Source of the DNA: RGIG2041 sp045578865
Lineage (GTDB): Bacteria > Bacillota > Clostridia > UBA1381 > UMGS1253
Assembly: GCA_045578865.1 (NCBI GenBank)
Contig: JAZNLB010000005.1
Coordinates: 102,080 to 166,079, forward strand
Length of the DNA: 64,000 bases
Direction of reading: 5' to 3'
The notes beneath the pieces were generated by a model. It had not been told where the DNA came from. It did no database searches and saw only the letters and a list, made by a program, of their open reading frames with translations. The position numbers and the translations under genes were made by a program. Position 1 is the stretch's first letter. Every line of letters starts with the position of its first letter. Below are positions 50,247-59,933 of this stretch, piece by piece.

Positions 50247-51299
50247 TTATCTTTTAATACCATCGAGTGCATCCGCAATCAAGCGGTTAACCAACTCCGG
50301 TAATTCTATGCCTGCCTTTTGCATCATCATCGGATACATACTGATGGATGTAAATCCCGGCAGCGTGTTAATTTCATTGAAAATTACACGGTTTGTATCG
50401 TTTTCCACGAAAAAGTCCACGCGCGATAAACTGCGGCAGTCGAGCCTTTTGAAAATTTCTATCGCCGCCGCGCGAATTTCCTTTGCTACGCACTCGGGCA
50501 ACTGCGGTTCTACCTCTGTACGCGATTGCGGATTGTTGTATTTGGCATCAAAGCTGTAAAATGTGTCATCCGCCAAAATCTCGCCCGGATAGGACGCAAT
50601 ATATTCATCGCCGCTTTGCAATACGGCACATTCAATTTCTCTGCCGATGATGCCTTCTTCAATGAGCACCTTGCTATCATAATATAGCGCCTCGGCAACC
50701 GCCGCCTTTAAGCGTGCGTAACTGTCTACCTTGTATACACCCTTGGACGAACCGGAACGGCTCGCCTTGACATATACCGGAAATTTGAGCGCCAAAATGC
50801 TGTCTTTGAGGTCCTCCACCTCCTGAGCACTTTGCACATACACATACGGCGCCTGGCAGATACCCAACCCCTCAACCAGAAGTTTCGTATAAACCTTATC
50901 CATAGAAACGGCGCTGGAAAGCACGCCGCAACCGACATACGGCAACTTTGCAAGTTCAAAAAGGCCCTGCACGGTGCCGTCCTCACCGTTCTTGCCGTGC
51001 AGCACCGGAAATACTGCATCAACCGGCAAAGTTTCATATGTGCCGTCCCCTAAAACATGCAGACACTTCTGCGATGCCGACAAAACTACACGCTTATTTT
51101 GCGGGCCAATCCACAAATTGTCACGAATCGCCTCATAAGCACCCTCGTAGAGATACCATTGTCCCTCCATCGTAATGCCGACGCATAAAATGTCGTATAT
51201 CTCACGGTCAATATTTGTAAGAATTGTATAGGCAGAGCGGCAGGAAACGACATTTTCCGTTGAAGCACCGCCGAAAAGCACACAAATCTGTTTTTTCAT
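50247..51299 (-). CDS. ddl: D-alanine--D-alanine ligase
   Basis: A 350-residue ATP-grasp enzyme for the peptidoglycan peptide. CVLFGGASTENVVS is the N-terminal motif, HGKNGEDGTVQGLFEL the central one, and KASRSGSSKGV the ATP lysine loop. The omega-loop SFDAKY keeps the tyrosine seen in D-Ala-D-Ala ligases; D-Ala-D-Lac ligases differ here. EINTLPGFT binds metal. The start is ATG 51299 after GAGGTG; in-frame upstream codons would run into trmFO. No van regulators are nearby. Confidence 0.93.
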   Translation of the reverse strand: MKKQICVLFGGASTENVVSCRSAYTILTNIDREIYDILCVGITMEGQWYLYEGAYEAIRDNLWIGPQNKRVVLSASQKCLHVLGDGTYETLPVDAVFPVLHGKNGEDGTVQGLFELAKLPYVGCGVLSSAVSMDKVYTKLLVEGLGICQAPYVYVQSAQEVEDLKDSILALKFPVYVKASRSGSSKGVYKVDSYARLKAAVAEALYYDSKVLIEEGIIGREIECAVLQSGDEYIASYPGEILADDTFYSFDAKYNNPQSRTEVEPQLPECVAKEIRAAAIEIFKRLDCRSLSRVDFFVENDTNRVIFNEINTLPGFTSISMYPMMMQKAGIELPELVNRLIADALDGIKR

Positions 51300-51318
51300 A
51301 GCTTCACCTCTATATAGT

Positions 51319-52629
51319 TTATGCATAAACTTCCTTGCAAATTTCATGGAGTTTTTCGAGCGCACGCGCCGAAATGCGTTCATAACGCTCGCGCTTATTT
51401 TTAATGCGTTCGCCTAAGTTTTCCATGATGCCGAAATTCACATTCATCGGCTGAAATTTTTGCACGCTTTCATCGGACACATAATTGGCAAGCGCCCCGA
51501 TTGCCGTATAGCGCGTAAAATCCACAAACGGCTTTTCCTGCAAATACCGCGCCAGTTGGATGCCCGCTAAAAGTCCGCTTGCCGCCGACTCCACATAGCC
51601 CTCCACGCCGGTAATCTGCCCTGCAAAGAAAATATTTTTATTCTCTCGCATCTGAAAGGCATTGTTTAAAAGTTTCGGCGAGTTTAAAAATGTGTTTCTG
51701 TGCATCACGCCGTAGCGCACAAATTCTGCATTTTCAAGGCCCGGAATCATGGAAAACACTCTCTTTTGCTCGCCAAATGTGAGATGCGTCTGAAATCCCA
51801 CAATATTGTAGAGCGAACCCGTTGCATTGTCCTGACGAAGCTGAATGACCGCATGAAAATCGTCTTTTCCCGTCATCGGATTTGTAATACCCACCGGTTT
51901 GAGCGGCCCGAACAACAGCGTGTCATGTCCGCGCGAAGCCATAACCTCTACCGGCATACACCCTTCAAACACTTTGAGCGTTTCAAAACTTTTAAGTTCA
52001 ACCGTCTGCGCCCCGATGAGCGCCTCATAAAAGGCATCATATTCCTCTTTTGTCATCGGACAGTTGATGTAGTCCGGCGTACCCCGATCGTAGCGAGCCG
52101 CATAAAAAGCCTTGCTCATATCCAGGCTTTCCTTGGTCACCATCGGCGCCGCCGCATCAAAAAAGTGCAGATAGTCCTTGCCCGTCAAGCGTGCAATTTC
52201 TTCGCTCAGCGCCGCAGAGGCAAGCGGCCCTGCCGCCACCACCGTCGGCGTATCGCAATCTATGTGCGTTACCTCTTCGTGAACAACCGTAATATTTTTA
52301 TGCTCACAAATACATTTGGTCACCATTTCGCCAAAGCCGATGCGGTCCACCGCAAGCGCACCGCCCGCCGGCACCGCCGTTGCATCCGCGCAACGCATAA
52401 TCACGGAATTTAACCTTCGCATTTCCTCTTTTAAAAGTCCAACCGCATTGGCAAGTTGATTGGAACGAAGAGAGTTGGAGCATACCAACTCGGCAAAATG
52501 GTCATAGTGATGCGCCTCGGAGTGCTTTTGGGGTTTCATTTCATACAGCGCGACCTCGAAACCGCGCTCGGCAAGTTGCCATGCGGCTTCGCAGCCTGCA
52601 AGTCCTGCCCCAATTACCTTTACTCTCAC
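51319..52629 (-). CDS. trmFO: tRNA (m5U54) methyltransferase TrmFO
   Basis: A 436-residue FAD- and folate-dependent enzyme making m5U54 in the tRNA T-loop. VKVIGAGLAGCEAAWQLAERG is the FAD fold, followed by ELVCSNSLRSNQLANAVGLLKEEMR, the TrmFO hallmark. The start is GTG 52629, overlapping the topA stop by four bases (GTGA). The order dprA-topA-trmFO is the one seen in many Firmicutes, here followed by ddl instead of xerC/codV. Confidence 0.95.
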   Translation of the reverse strand: MRVKVIGAGLAGCEAAWQLAERGFEVALYEMKPQKHSEAHHYDHFAELVCSNSLRSNQLANAVGLLKEEMRRLNSVIMRCADATAVPAGGALAVDRIGFGEMVTKCICEHKNITVVHEEVTHIDCDTPTVVAAGPLASAALSEEIARLTGKDYLHFFDAAAPMVTKESLDMSKAFYAARYDRGTPDYINCPMTKEEYDAFYEALIGAQTVELKSFETLKVFEGCMPVEVMASRGHDTLLFGPLKPVGITNPMTGKDDFHAVIQLRQDNATGSLYNIVGFQTHLTFGEQKRVFSMIPGLENAEFVRYGVMHRNTFLNSPKLLNNAFQMRENKNIFFAGQITGVEGYVESAASGLLAGIQLARYLQEKPFVDFTRYTAIGALANYVSDESVQKFQPMNVNFGIMENLGERIKNKRERYERISARALEKLHEICKEVYA

Positions 52630-54725
52630 TTTTTACTACCGCCTTTTTTGCCACTTTCTTCATAGTCGCAAGCCGGATTTAAGCATAAACTCTTGCGGCC
52701 TGCACGAGAAATATTGGTAAACAACGCCTTGCCGCAGTTCGGGCAGGTGCGGTTCTTGCTCGGTGTATCCCAGGTCATAAAATCACAGTTTTGGCTATCC
52801 TCGCAGCCGTAATATGTCTTGCCCGTACGGGTGCGCTTTACCAAAAGTGCCTTACCGCACTTCGGACAGGCAACGCCTGCTTCTACACGAATAGACTTCG
52901 TGTTTCGACATTCCGGAAAGCCCGGACAAGCCAAAAACTTACCGCTTCTGCCGATTTTGTATACCATCATGCGTCCGCACTTATCACAAACCACATCCGA
53001 AACCTCGTCGGCAATCTTTACATGTTCAAGTTCTTTTTCTGCACGGTCAAGCTCCTTTTTAAAGTCCGGATAAAAATCGCGCAAAATCTGCTTCCATGCC
53101 ACATCGCCGCTCTCGACATCATCGAGGCGCGATTCCATGTTCGCCGTGAATTCCACATCGACAATATTTTCAAAGTTTTCTTTAAGCAACTTCGTTGTCA
53201 CTTTACCGAGTTCAGTCGGCACAAGCGACTTTTTCTCGCGCGTTACATAACCGCGCGCCAAAATTGTGGTGATGGTCGGTGCATAGGTAGACGGTCTGCC
53301 GATGCCCTCTTCTTCCAGCGCCTTAACCAGCGTTGCTTCCGTATAACGCATCGGCGGCGCAGTAAAGTGCTGTTCCGGCTCAATGCTGTCCGCTTTAAGC
53401 GCATCGCCCTTATTTAAATTCGGAAGTGCTGTCTGCTTTTCACTTTCGGTATCACTGCCTTCGGTGTAAACCTTCATAAAACCGTCAAAAAGCACGGTTG
53501 TACCGCTTGCACGGAAATTGTGCTTTCCGCAAACAATCTCCGCCGTGGTATTCTCCACCTTGGCATTTTCCATCTGACTGGCAACAAAGCGCTCCCAGAT
53601 TAACTTGTAGAGTTTGTACTGGTCATTATTTAATGACCCCTTCACCGACTCCGGTGTCAGATATACATTGGTTGGACGGATGGCTTCATGTGCATCCTGT
53701 GAATTTTTACGGGTTTTGTATACGCGAAAAGACTTTGGTGCATACACATCGCCGTATTTTTCGCAAATCAGGCTCTTTGCTGCCGTCTGCGCTTCAATCG
53801 CAATACGGACAGAGTCAGTACGCATATAGGTAATCAAACCGACCTTACCCATACCGGTTACATTCACGCCCTCATAAAGCGTTTGCGCCGTAGACATGGT
53901 CTTTCTGGCCTGGAAATTGATTTTTCTGGAGGCTTCCTGCTGCAATGTGGAAGTGGTAAACGGCGGTGCAGGGCTTTTTTGTGCAATCGCCTTCTTGACC
54001 TGCGTCACTTCAAAACGGCTACCCTCTACATCCCCTACAATACGCATAGCAGATGATTCATCTGCAACCTCTACCTTTTTGCCGTTTGTGCCATAGTAAG
54101 CTGCTTTAAACTTCTTTTTGTTGCCTTCTGCAAGCAAAAATGCCGAAATTGACCAATACTCACGCGGAATAAAGGCATCTATTTCTGCCTCTCGGTCGCA
54201 AATCAGACGGGTTGCCACACTCTGCACGCGACCTGCGGAAAGGCCCTTTTTCACCTTTTTCCACAAAATCGGACTGAGTTGATAGCCCACAATTCTGTCG
54301 AGTGCGCGCCTTGCCTGCTGTGCATCGACAAGACTTTGGTCGATGGCACGCGGCTCTTTTACAGCCTTTTTTACAGCCTCTTTTGTAATTTCGTTAAAGG
54401 TTACACGATTGTTTGCCGTGGCGGGTAAGCCGAGTGCGTTTGCCAAATGCCAACTGATGGCCTCACCCTCACGGTCAGGGTCGGTTGCAAGCAGAACCTG
54501 GTCTGCTTCCTTTGCGAGTTTTCGCAGTTTGCTCAAAATCTCGCCCTTGCCGCGAATCGTGATGTAATGCGGTTCAAAATCGTCTTGGATATCAATACCC
54601 ATCTGGCTTTTCGGCAGGTCAATGATATGACCGACCGATGCTTCCACGCTGTATGTGGAGCCGAGGTATTTTTTAATGGTGTCCGCCTTGGATGGAGACT
54701 CTACAATAATCAGTTTCTTTCCCAT
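52626..54725 (-). CDS. topA: DNA topoisomerase I
   Basis: A 699-residue type IA topoisomerase that relaxes negative supercoils. The Toprim domain has IVESPSKA and the DPDREGEA metal site. The active tyrosine is in GLITYMRTDS. The C-terminus carries three four-cysteine zinc ribbons (CDKCGRMM...C, CPKCGKALLV...C, CPNCGKALFT...C). It overlaps the dprA stop by 16 bases, with CGGAGGG before the ATG. Confidence 0.97.
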   Translation of the reverse strand: MGKKLIIVESPSKADTIKKYLGSTYSVEASVGHIIDLPKSQMGIDIQDDFEPHYITIRGKGEILSKLRKLAKEADQVLLATDPDREGEAISWHLANALGLPATANNRVTFNEITKEAVKKAVKEPRAIDQSLVDAQQARRALDRIVGYQLSPILWKKVKKGLSAGRVQSVATRLICDREAEIDAFIPREYWSISAFLLAEGNKKKFKAAYYGTNGKKVEVADESSAMRIVGDVEGSRFEVTQVKKAIAQKSPAPPFTTSTLQQEASRKINFQARKTMSTAQTLYEGVNVTGMGKVGLITYMRTDSVRIAIEAQTAAKSLICEKYGDVYAPKSFRVYKTRKNSQDAHEAIRPTNVYLTPESVKGSLNNDQYKLYKLIWERFVASQMENAKVENTTAEIVCGKHNFRASGTTVLFDGFMKVYTEGSDTESEKQTALPNLNKGDALKADSIEPEQHFTAPPMRYTEATLVKALEEEGIGRPSTYAPTITTILARGYVTREKKSLVPTELGKVTTKLLKENFENIVDVEFTANMESRLDDVESGDVAWKQILRDFYPDFKKELDRAEKELEHVKIADEVSDVVCDKCGRMMVYKIGRSGKFLACPGFPECRNTKSIRVEAGVACPKCGKALLVKRTRTGKTYYGCEDSQNCDFMTWDTPSKNRTCPNCGKALFTNISRAGRKSLCLNPACDYEESGKKGGSKK

Positions 54726-55918
54726 AATTCCCTCCGTATGTCGTTATCTCTACTTGAATCCACCGTAATGCCGAAATTGTTGCTGCCTAAACTTTGCACA
54801 AGCCCTGAAAGTTCGAGCATCGTCAGAAGCGCACTGACCGAGCCTGCATCTTTTCCGAGTGCGCCGCATAGCGCATCTAAGTGCATATTTTCTTTTGCTA
54901 GCAACATCACAATTTCGCGGCTCTCGTCATCGAGCGCCTGCAATTTCTCTTGTGAAATCGCCGCCCGCTTTACCGTTGCCGGTTTCGGTTTTATAAACCG
55001 CCGTCCTTTTCGGATTTTATATTCATTTCCGTGCAAAAGCATGAGTTGGTAAGTATATTCTTCTAAAATATCCTCCACCTTTTCACACAACTTCGCACCG
55101 CTGTTTTGAATTAAATCATTGCAACCCTGCGAAAAATAGCGGTTGTAATCTCCGGGGACGGCAAATACATCTTTGCCCATATTGAGCGCCTTGCTTGCTG
55201 TAATCAGCGCACCGCTCTTTACAGGTGCTTCCGTAACCAGCGTACCTGCGCCCAGCGCTGCTATAATCCGGTTTCTGCGCGGAAAGTTGGAAGCAAGTGC
55301 CGGCGTACCCGGCGCAAACTCCGTAATGACCGCGCCGTGTTTGATAATCTGTGCATACAATTTTCGGTTCTCAGCAGGATAAATCACATCAATACCGCAA
55401 CCCAGTACAGCAATGGTTTTGCCGCCTGCGGCTATCGTTTCGGTGTGTGCGGCAGTATCAATGCCTCGCGCCATGCCCGCAATAACGGTCACACCGTTTT
55501 GCGCCAAATCGTAAGACAGTTGTTCGGTCACCTTCAGTCCGTACTGCGTTGCATCACGCGTACCGACAACGGCAATCCCCAAAAGCCTGTCCCAACTTAA
55601 TATTTCCCCCATACCATAAAGCACATACGGAATATCGTCTAATTCACGCAGGGCGGATGGATACAAAGCTTCGTCATAGCACAACACCCACGCACCAATT
55701 TCGCAAATGCGTGCCCAGATTTCATTCGCCTTCGATAAATCATGCGCCACGATGTTTTGTGCATCCTTTTTTGTAACTCTCGATGTCTGTAAAAGCGCGG
55801 CTTCCGATGCAGCGTAAATATCCTCCACCGAGTCAAACCGCTCAAGCAAAGTGCTGATTTTTGCATTGGTTATTCCGGACAGCGTCGTCAGCCAAATCCA
55901 TAAAATTTTCTTATCCAT
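54710..55918 (-). CDS. dprA: DNA processing protein DprA/Smf
   Basis: A 402-residue Rossmann-fold protein that loads RecA on incoming single-stranded DNA. The N-terminal SAM-like helices lead to VVGTRDATQYG, VIAGMARGIDTAAH, GIDVIYPAENR and FPRRNRIIAALG. A C-terminal winged helix (LSGLVQSLGSNNF) completes the long form of DprA. AAGGAGG precedes the ATG. A promoter lies at 55949-55977. Confidence 0.95.
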   Translation of the reverse strand: MDKKILWIWLTTLSGITNAKISTLLERFDSVEDIYAASEAALLQTSRVTKKDAQNIVAHDLSKANEIWARICEIGAWVLCYDEALYPSALRELDDIPYVLYGMGEILSWDRLLGIAVVGTRDATQYGLKVTEQLSYDLAQNGVTVIAGMARGIDTAAHTETIAAGGKTIAVLGCGIDVIYPAENRKLYAQIIKHGAVITEFAPGTPALASNFPRRNRIIAALGAGTLVTEAPVKSGALITASKALNMGKDVFAVPGDYNRYFSQGCNDLIQNSGAKLCEKVEDILEEYTYQLMLLHGNEYKIRKGRRFIKPKPATVKRAAISQEKLQALDDESREIVMLLAKENMHLDALCGALGKDAGSVSALLTMLELSGLVQSLGSNNFGITVDSSRDNDIRRELWERN

Positions 55919-55948
55919 AGTTTGACCTCCTTTCGCAGTCCTTTTTTA

Positions 55949-55977
55949 AACATACTACAAAACCGCCGCTTTGTCAA
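55949..55977 (-). promoter_or_regulatory. Promoter of dprA-topA-trmFO
   Basis: On the minus strand TTGACA (55972-55977), 17 bases, then TATGTT (55949-55954), 31 bases before the dprA ATG. The -35 is perfect. Confidence 0.65.
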
Positions 55978-56037
55978 AACTTTTTTCTTCAAATATATAT
56001 AAATTAGAAAATTTTTTCGACAGATTGCTTGTTTGCA

Positions 56038-56066
56038 TTGCGTTTTTCAGGAATTTATGATAGAAT
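56038..56066 (+). promoter_or_regulatory. Promoter of the radical SAM operon
   Basis: TTGCGT (56038-56043), 17 bases, then TAGAAT (56061-56066), 34 bases before the radical SAM ATG. It is divergent from the dprA promoter. Confidence 0.6.
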
Positions 56067-56099
56067 AAAGCAGACTTTTAAAGAAAGCGGTAATTAAAA

Positions 56100-57935
56100 A
56101 TGATTGACGATAAACTGCTTATGTCCGTCTCCAAGCCGATTCAATACACCGGCGGGGAACTGGGCATGGTAAAAAAAGACTTAAACACAGTAGACATTCG
56201 CTTCGCCTTTTGTTTTCCGGACAATTACGAGGTCGGCATGTCGCATCTGGGTATGAAAATTTTATATCATCTTTTAAACGAGCGTATGGACACCTACTGC
56301 GAGCGTGTATTTGCACCATGGCCGGATATGGAAGAAAAAATGCGTGCGTGCGGCGAGCCTTTGTTCTCTATCGAAACCAAATCCGCCGTTCGCGATTTTG
56401 ACTTTATCGGCTTTTCACTCATGTACGAAATGTGCTACTCGAATGTAATCAATATGCTCGATTTGTCCGGTGTGCCCGTGCTTGCCTCGGAGCGCGGTGA
56501 GGGTATGCCGTTTGTCTGTGCCGGCGGTGCATGCGCCTACAATGGTGAGCCGCTTGCTGATTTTATTGACTTTTTTATTCTCGGCGAAGGCGAGGAAATC
56601 TTAAACGAGGTTATGGACATCTATGCGGACTGGAAAAAGCAAAATCAAAGCCGCAAAATGTTTTTGGAGCGTATCGCCGAATTGGAAGGCATTTATGTTC
56701 CGTCTTTTTACGATGTAACCTACAATGAGGACGGCACCATTCAATCCTTTACAAAAAACAATGTGCATGCGAAAGATAAAATCAGAAAGCGCATCATCAA
56801 AGACTTTGACAATTCGTATTTTCCGGAAAGCATCATCGTGCCGTTCGGCGAAGCGGTGCACGACCGCATCACGCTTGAAATTTTCCGTGGCTGCATCCGC
56901 GGTTGCCGTTTCTGTCAAGCAGGTTATGTCTACCGACCGGTGCGTGAAAAAAGTGCCAAAAAGCTATTGGATTTGGCAGATAAATTGATGCAATCCACCG
57001 GCTATGAAGAAATTTCGCTCTGCTCTTTGAGCACCAGCGATTACCGTGAATTAAACGAACTTACAGAGGGACTTTTAGAAGAAATCAATAAGCAGAAGGT
57101 CAATTTGTCTCTGCCTTCGCTTCGCATCGACAACTTCTCGCTCGATTTGATGCACAAGGTACAGACCGTTCGCAAAAGCGGTATAACCTTTGCGCCCGAG
57201 GCAGGCACACAGCGCCTGCGTGATGTCATTAAAAAAGGCGTAACCGAGGAAGACTTAATCCGCTCCGTTTCCATGGTGTTTTCCGGCGGTTGGACAAACT
57301 TAAAACTCTATTTCATGATTGGTCTGCCGACCGAAACGGAAGAAGACATACTCGGTATCGGCGCGCTGGCGCACAAGGTGCTCGATGCCTACTATGCTCA
57401 ACCCAAAGAGGAAAGGCAAGGCAGCCCGAGAATTTCGGTAAGCGCTTCCACTTTTGTGCCCAAACCGTTTACCCCGTTTCAGTGGGAGGTGCAAGATGAT
57501 TTGGATACCATCTTGCAAAAGCAGAAAGTTGCACGCAGCGCCATTCGTTCGCGCCAGATTTCTTTTAGTTGGCACGAATCCAAGGTCACCATCCTCGAAG
57601 GCGTTTTTGCACGCGGCGACCGCCGTTTAGGTAAAGTACTTTTAGCGGCACATCGCCATGGTTGCAAGTTTGACGGCTGGGATGAATATTTTAATTTTGA
57701 GGGCTGGATGCAGGCGTTTGAAGACTGTGGCCTGGACATTCGTTTTTACAACAACCGCCGCCGCAGTTTTGATGAAATCCTGCCGTGGGACCATATTGAT
57801 GTCGGCGTAACCAAGGCATTTTTGCAAAAAGAATGTGAACTTGCCTGCGAGGGTATCGTTACCCCGAACTGTCGCGAAAAATGCACCGGTTGCGGTGCAA
57901 ACTGTTTCGGAGGAGGTGTGTGCTTTGAAAGGTAA
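56100..57935 (+). CDS. B12-binding-domain radical SAM protein (TIGR03960-type)
   Basis: A 611-residue protein. An N-terminal cobalamin-binding-like domain (FCFPDNYEVGMSHLGMKILYHLLN, then FVCAGGACAYNGEPLADF) precedes a radical SAM core with FRGCIRGCRFCQAGYVYRPVREKS (C-x3-C-x2-C). A C-terminal cysteine cluster with CREKCTGCGANC follows. The product acts on an unknown substrate, probably RNA or ribosome-linked, since such genes often lie near rne and ribosomal genes. It overlaps the next gene, its usual partner, by 11 bases. Confidence 0.9.
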   Translation: MIDDKLLMSVSKPIQYTGGELGMVKKDLNTVDIRFAFCFPDNYEVGMSHLGMKILYHLLNERMDTYCERVFAPWPDMEEKMRACGEPLFSIETKSAVRDFDFIGFSLMYEMCYSNVINMLDLSGVPVLASERGEGMPFVCAGGACAYNGEPLADFIDFFILGEGEEILNEVMDIYADWKKQNQSRKMFLERIAELEGIYVPSFYDVTYNEDGTIQSFTKNNVHAKDKIRKRIIKDFDNSYFPESIIVPFGEAVHDRITLEIFRGCIRGCRFCQAGYVYRPVREKSAKKLLDLADKLMQSTGYEEISLCSLSTSDYRELNELTEGLLEEINKQKVNLSLPSLRIDNFSLDLMHKVQTVRKSGITFAPEAGTQRLRDVIKKGVTEEDLIRSVSMVFSGGWTNLKLYFMIGLPTETEEDILGIGALAHKVLDAYYAQPKEERQGSPRISVSASTFVPKPFTPFQWEVQDDLDTILQKQKVARSAIRSRQISFSWHESKVTILEGVFARGDRRLGKVLLAAHRHGCKFDGWDEYFNFEGWMQAFEDCGLDIRFYNNRRRSFDEILPWDHIDVGVTKAFLQKECELACEGIVTPNCREKCTGCGANCFGGGVCFER

Positions 57936-58590
57936 TTACACCTATCGCCTGCTCTACGAAAAGGGCGTAAATGTGCGCTACATCTCGCAGCTCGACTTCG
58001 TGCGCGTGCTCAATCGCACCATACGCAGAAGCGCGCTTCCCGTAACCTATACGGTCGGCTTTAATCCGCACCCCGTAATGACTGTGGCTGCGCCGATTCC
58101 TGTCGGTACAACGAGTAGTTACGAGTGTATCGACATTGATTTTGACACAAAACAGGATACAAGATTTTTAGCCGCACACTTGGATGCGACCTTCCCCGAG
58201 GGCATACATGTGCTTGAAGCCAAAGAAGTGACCGGTGAAAGCATCGCTTTTCGGGATATCGACTCCGCAAGTTACACCGTGCGCGTAGATTTTTCCGGCA
58301 AAGCGCCGGATGTGGATGCCTTTTTGGCACTTCCGGAAATCTTAATTGAAAAGAAAACCAAAAAGGGTATCAAGGAAATCGACATAAAGCCCGATATTGC
58401 CATGCTCAAATCCGAAAGTTTAGAAAACGGCGTATGCACATTTAGAATGTGCCTTCCGTGCGGCAACGAAAAAAACATCAAGCCGGAGTTGGTAATTGCC
58501 GCACTTGAAAAATACCAACCGGACTTTAAAGCAGAATGTGTACTGCCGCACAGAACGGCAGTTTATGCAAAAGGAAAATTAATTTTTTAG
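57925..58590 (+). CDS. TIGR03936/DUF2344 radical SAM partner protein
   Basis: A 221-residue protein that starts at TTG 57925, eight bases after GGAGGAGG and overlapping the radical SAM stop by 11 bases. The family pattern is clear: RLLYEKGVNVRYISQLDFVRVLNRTIRRS and GFNPHPVMTVAAPIPVGTTS. It almost always accompanies the B12-binding radical SAM gene and is fused to it in some species. Function remains unknown; translational coupling suggests a fixed complex. Confidence 0.87.
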   Translation: MKGNYTYRLLYEKGVNVRYISQLDFVRVLNRTIRRSALPVTYTVGFNPHPVMTVAAPIPVGTTSSYECIDIDFDTKQDTRFLAAHLDATFPEGIHVLEAKEVTGESIAFRDIDSASYTVRVDFSGKAPDVDAFLALPEILIEKKTKKGIKEIDIKPDIAMLKSESLENGVCTFRMCLPCGNEKNIKPELVIAALEKYQPDFKAECVLPHRTAVYAKGKLIF

Positions 58591-58602
58591 GAGGAATATA
58601 TA

Positions 58603-58989
58603 ATGGTAAAAGGAATGGAACATGTTGCAATTTTTGCAAAAGACACTAAAACGCTGACCGACTGGTACAAGGAGATGTTTGGTCTTCGTGAAGTGTATAA
58701 CAACGGCAAAGGCACGATTTTTCTCGCTTTTAAAAGCGGCGATATGATTGAGTTTTGCATGGCAGCAGAGCCTAAGCAGGATGCAACCGACAAAACCGCA
58801 GGCATTCGCCACCTGGCACTTGCGATTGACGACGACAAGTTTGAGCCGATGGTAGAAAAATTAAAGGCTTCGAAAGCGCCGGTAATTTCAGATGTGGTTG
58901 TATCTCCGAAAGGCATCAAGACATTCTTTTTTTCCGATCCGGAGGGCAACATTTGCCACTTGATTGTAAGACCGGAACCATTAGTATAA
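58603..58989 (+). CDS. VOC/glyoxalase-fold protein
   Basis: A 128-residue two-module beta-alpha-beta protein of the vicinal oxygen chelate family. MEHVAIFAKDTKTLTDWYKEMFGL forms the first module, and IRHLALAIDD plus FFSDPEGNICHLI the second. Histidines near residues 7 and 69 and a glutamate in the C-terminal EGN are at metal-ligand positions. Substrate unknown. It follows the radical SAM pair by 12 bases with AGGAGG, and a terminator follows. Confidence 0.85.
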   Translation: MVKGMEHVAIFAKDTKTLTDWYKEMFGLREVYNNGKGTIFLAFKSGDMIEFCMAAEPKQDATDKTAGIRHLALAIDDDKFEPMVEKLKASKAPVISDVVVSPKGIKTFFFSDPEGNICHLIVRPEPLV

Positions 58990-58998
58990 CAAGGAGAT

Positions 58999-59022
58999 AA
59001 AGGGGCGTTTTCGCCCCTTTTT
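58999..59022 (+). terminator. Terminator after VOC gene
   Basis: AAAGGGGCG (58999-59007) and CGCCCCTTT (59012-59020), loop TTTT, followed by TT. It lies directly before the HAD gene, which has no recognisable ribosome site of its own. Confidence 0.8.
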
Positions 59023-59032
59023 CAACAATGCC

Positions 59033-59719
59033 ATGATTAAAAATGTTTTTTTAGATTTAGACGATACAATTTTAGATTTTAAAAAGGCAGAAGCAGCAGC
59101 GCTTTCCAAAACGCTGACCGAGCACGGACTTGAGCCGACACCCGCCATCGTATCGCGTTACAGTCAAATCAATCAAAGCCTTTGGAAAGCGCTTGAACGC
59201 GGCGAAGTAACGCGCGAACAGTTGCTTTTGGAGCGGTTTCAAATTTTGTTTGCGGAATTCGGCATGGACAGCGATGCATTTAAGGTCAAAACCTGCTATG
59301 AAAAAAACCTCGGACAAGGCCATTATTTCATCGACGGCGCCGAGGCTCTTTTAGATGCGCTTTATGACAAATACAAGCTGTTTCTGGCCTCTAACGGCAC
59401 GACGCACATTCAGCAAGGGCGCATCGCAAGTTCCGGCATCGCCCGCTATTTTAAGGAAATTTTCATTTCTCAAAGCATCGGCATCAACAAACCGGACATC
59501 GGCTTTTTTAACTACTGTTTTTCTAAAATCGAAAATTTCAAAAAAGAAGAAACCATCATCATAGGTGACTCATTATCCTCCGACATAGACGGTGGCATAA
59601 ACGCAGGAATTCACACCTGCTGGTTTAATCCGCACGGCGAACCGATGCCAACAGACAAAAAGCCGGAATACACCGTCAAATCGCTCGATGAAATCCCCGC
59701 CTTGCTCGTTTCGATATAA
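59033..59719 (+). CDS. HAD-superfamily nucleotidase/phosphatase (YjjG-like)
   Basis: A 228-residue protein with all four HAD motifs: DLDDTILDF (I), ASNGT (II), NKPDIGFF (III) and GDSLSSDIDGG (IV). The helical cap between I and II is of the size seen in YjjG/YfnB enzymes, which dephosphorylate noncanonical pyrimidine nucleotides. It follows the VOC terminator by about 10 bases and lacks a good ribosome site, so expression may be low or depend on read-through. Confidence 0.88.
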   Translation: MIKNVFLDLDDTILDFKKAEAAALSKTLTEHGLEPTPAIVSRYSQINQSLWKALERGEVTREQLLLERFQILFAEFGMDSDAFKVKTCYEKNLGQGHYFIDGAEALLDALYDKYKLFLASNGTTHIQQGRIASSGIARYFKEIFISQSIGINKPDIGFFNYCFSKIENFKKEETIIIGDSLSSDIDGGINAGIHTCWFNPHGEPMPTDKKPEYTVKSLDEIPALLVSI

Positions 59720-59727
59720 AATGAACA

Positions 59728-59764
59728 AAACAGGATAGCCAATCTCTTTTTGGCTGTCCTGTTT
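59728..59764 (+). terminator. Terminator after HAD gene
   Basis: Fifteen-base arms (59728-59742, 59750-59764) with one wobble pair. It is followed by CAATTTTTA. Both strands have short T tracts. Confidence 0.8.
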
Positions 59765-59825
59765 CAATTTTTATGTATATTCCCCTCTCAATGTGTCCAT
59801 ACTGATAATGACCTCAGGAAATACA

Positions 59826-59876
59826 TTTTCGTTGCAGCGCATGCGAACCTAACCCCAATCCATGCGCTGCCGAAAA
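59826..59876. repeat. Long inverted repeat in the gap before the AraC gene
   Basis: GCAGCGCATG (59834-59843) and CATGCGCTGC (59861-59870) pair perfectly across a 17-base loop. Flanking TTTTCG and CGAAAA (to 59876) extend the stem past a two-base bulge. It has no T-run and is separate from the terminators on both sides. No protein or known RNA family is recognised. Confidence 0.5.
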
Positions 59877-59899
59877 GGTCAATCCTTTTCCCCCAAAAG

Positions 59900-59931
59900 C
59901 AGAGCCGAAGCATTTGTCCACTTCGGCTCTG
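59900..59931 (-). terminator. Terminator of the AraC-type regulator
   Basis: Perfect arms CAGAGCCGAAG (59900-59910) and CTTCGGCTCTG (59921-59931). On the minus strand it ends in CTTTTGGGGG; the gene stops at 59934. Confidence 0.75.
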
Positions 59932-59933
59932 TT

